A stretch of 7,466 nt of DNA from positions 1 to 7,466 of the forward strand of contig JAKPBL010000348.1 in the NCBI GenBank assembly GCA_029778965.1. Direction: 5' to 3'. The translations under genes and the position numbers were made by a program. The DNA is from Bacteroidota bacterium (GTDB taxonomy: Bacteria; Bacteroidota; Bacteroidia; Chitinophagales; Chitinophagaceae). The notes under the pieces were generated by a model. It was not told the DNA's origin, ran no database searches, and saw only the letters and a list, made by a program, of their open reading frames with translations. Below are positions 6,855 through 7,466 of the stretch, piece after piece. Every line of letters starts with the position of its first letter. Position 1 is the stretch's first letter.

Positions 6855-7466
6855 TCACTTCAACCCGTATTTCAGCATATAACGTTCATTCAACTGTTTC
6901 TGCTTATCGGTGAGGTCGATCTGGCGGCCCTGTATAAAGGCCTGCGTTACCACGCTGCTGCGCATATCCAGTATATCGCCTTCGCTGATAACGATATTGG
7001 CGTCTTTACCGGGCTCCAGCGAGCCTGCTTTATCAGCGATACCTAAGATCTTTGCGGCATTGAGCGTGATCGCCTGCAGGGCCTGTTCTTTGCTAAGTCC
7101 GTAGGCAGCGGCGGTACCGGCATTGAAAGCGAGGTTACGGCCGCGGGTATTGCCATCGTCGTCGTTGATAGCGTATAAAACGCCTGCCTGCTGCAATGCC
7201 GCCGGCGTTTTATACGGCTGGTCAACATCATCGTCGGGTGAGGTAGGCAGGCTGTGCAGGGCATTCAGGATAACGGCAATATTATTGGCTTTCAGCAACG
7301 GCGCAATCCGGTAGCTTTCGCTGGCGCCCACCAATACCACATCCATTCCAAACTCACGGGCAAAATCAACGGCAACCAGCATCTCGCGTACGATATCGCA
7401 ATGCACATATAACTTCTGCGTTTTGTTGAACAGGCCTTTCACTGCTTCATACTTCAGGTTGGTGGC
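6855..7466 (-). CDS. Amidohydrolase-family protein, C-terminal 203 residues (cut by right edge)
   Basis: This is the C-terminal part of a metal-dependent hydrolase of the amidohydrolase superfamily, in the imidazolonepropionase/prolidase-like branch. It shows a barrel strand with LYVHCD (19-24 of the visible part; His22 is a likely metal ligand), then AVDFAREFGMDVVLVGASESYRIAPLL, YKTPAALQQAGVLYAINDDDG (85-105), and RNLAFNAGTAAAYGLSKEQALQAITLNAAKILGI (110-143). The diagnostic GSLEPGKDANIVI (148-160) marks the return to the beta-sandwich domain, and a charged tail follows. The N-terminal HxH motif, any signal peptide and the true start lie beyond the right edge; the frame is open to base 7466. 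The substrate cannot be predicted: relatives cleave dipeptides, cyclic amides and other compounds, and many in Bacteroidota are exported. It is on the same strand as the DUF5009 gene, separated by the hairpin. Confidence 0.88.
   Translation of the reverse strand, partial: ATNLKYEAVKGLFNKTQKLYVHCDIVREMLVAVDFAREFGMDVVLVGASESYRIAPLLKANNIAVILNALHSLPTSPDDDVDQPYKTPAALQQAGVLYAINDDDGNTRGRNLAFNAGTAAAYGLSKEQALQAITLNAAKILGIADKAGSLEPGKDANIVISEGDILDMRSSVVTQAFIQGRQIDLTDKQKQLNERYMLKYGLK

Noticed and set aside
1..7466. Mobile element, defence system, CRISPR array or RNA gene
   Set aside because: All long stretches are accounted for by housekeeping or metabolic genes; no transposase, integrase, regularly spaced repeats or tRNA-like fold was seen.

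Overview
The window looks like ordinary chromosomal DNA from a Bacteroidota bacterium, most likely of the Chitinophagaceae type. The reasons are a ~1100-residue SecA with the long insertions seen in that phylum, TAnnTTTG promoter-like boxes upstream of two genes, start regions without clear Shine-Dalgarno motifs, and the protein sequences themselves. The genus-level guess is inference; no search was run. I see no mobile element, CRISPR array, tRNA, rRNA or phage gene.

Left part (1-1887), all on the minus strand and so read right to left: atpG (F1 ATP synthase gamma subunit), then scpB (SMC partner in chromosome segregation), then the first 52 codons of lysA (diaminopimelate decarboxylase), cut by the left edge exactly at the PLP lysine. 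scpB and lysA are only 33 bp apart and probably cotranscribed; atpG and scpB are 102 bp apart.

Centre (1888-5526): a divergent intergenic region of 179 bp carries a TAnnTTTG-type box for each direction. To the right it feeds secA (2067-5402), the translocase motor ATPase. The predicted secA leader of about 85 nt begins with an 8-bp inverted repeat that encloses a six-codon mini-ORF; this is the least explained feature of the window. After secA come a three-unit heptamer repeat and two hairpins, the second a strong intrinsic terminator.

Right part (5527-7466), again minus strand: a polytopic membrane protein of the DUF5009 / heparan-alpha-glucosaminide N-acetyltransferase-like group, and upstream of it the C-terminal 203 residues of an amidohydrolase cut by the right edge. 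A perfect 13-bp-stem hairpin separates them and probably ends the amidohydrolase transcript.

The genes belong to separate housekeeping functions (energy, chromosome segregation, lysine and peptidoglycan precursor synthesis, protein export) plus two accessory metabolic genes. I do not see a multi-gene novel system here.
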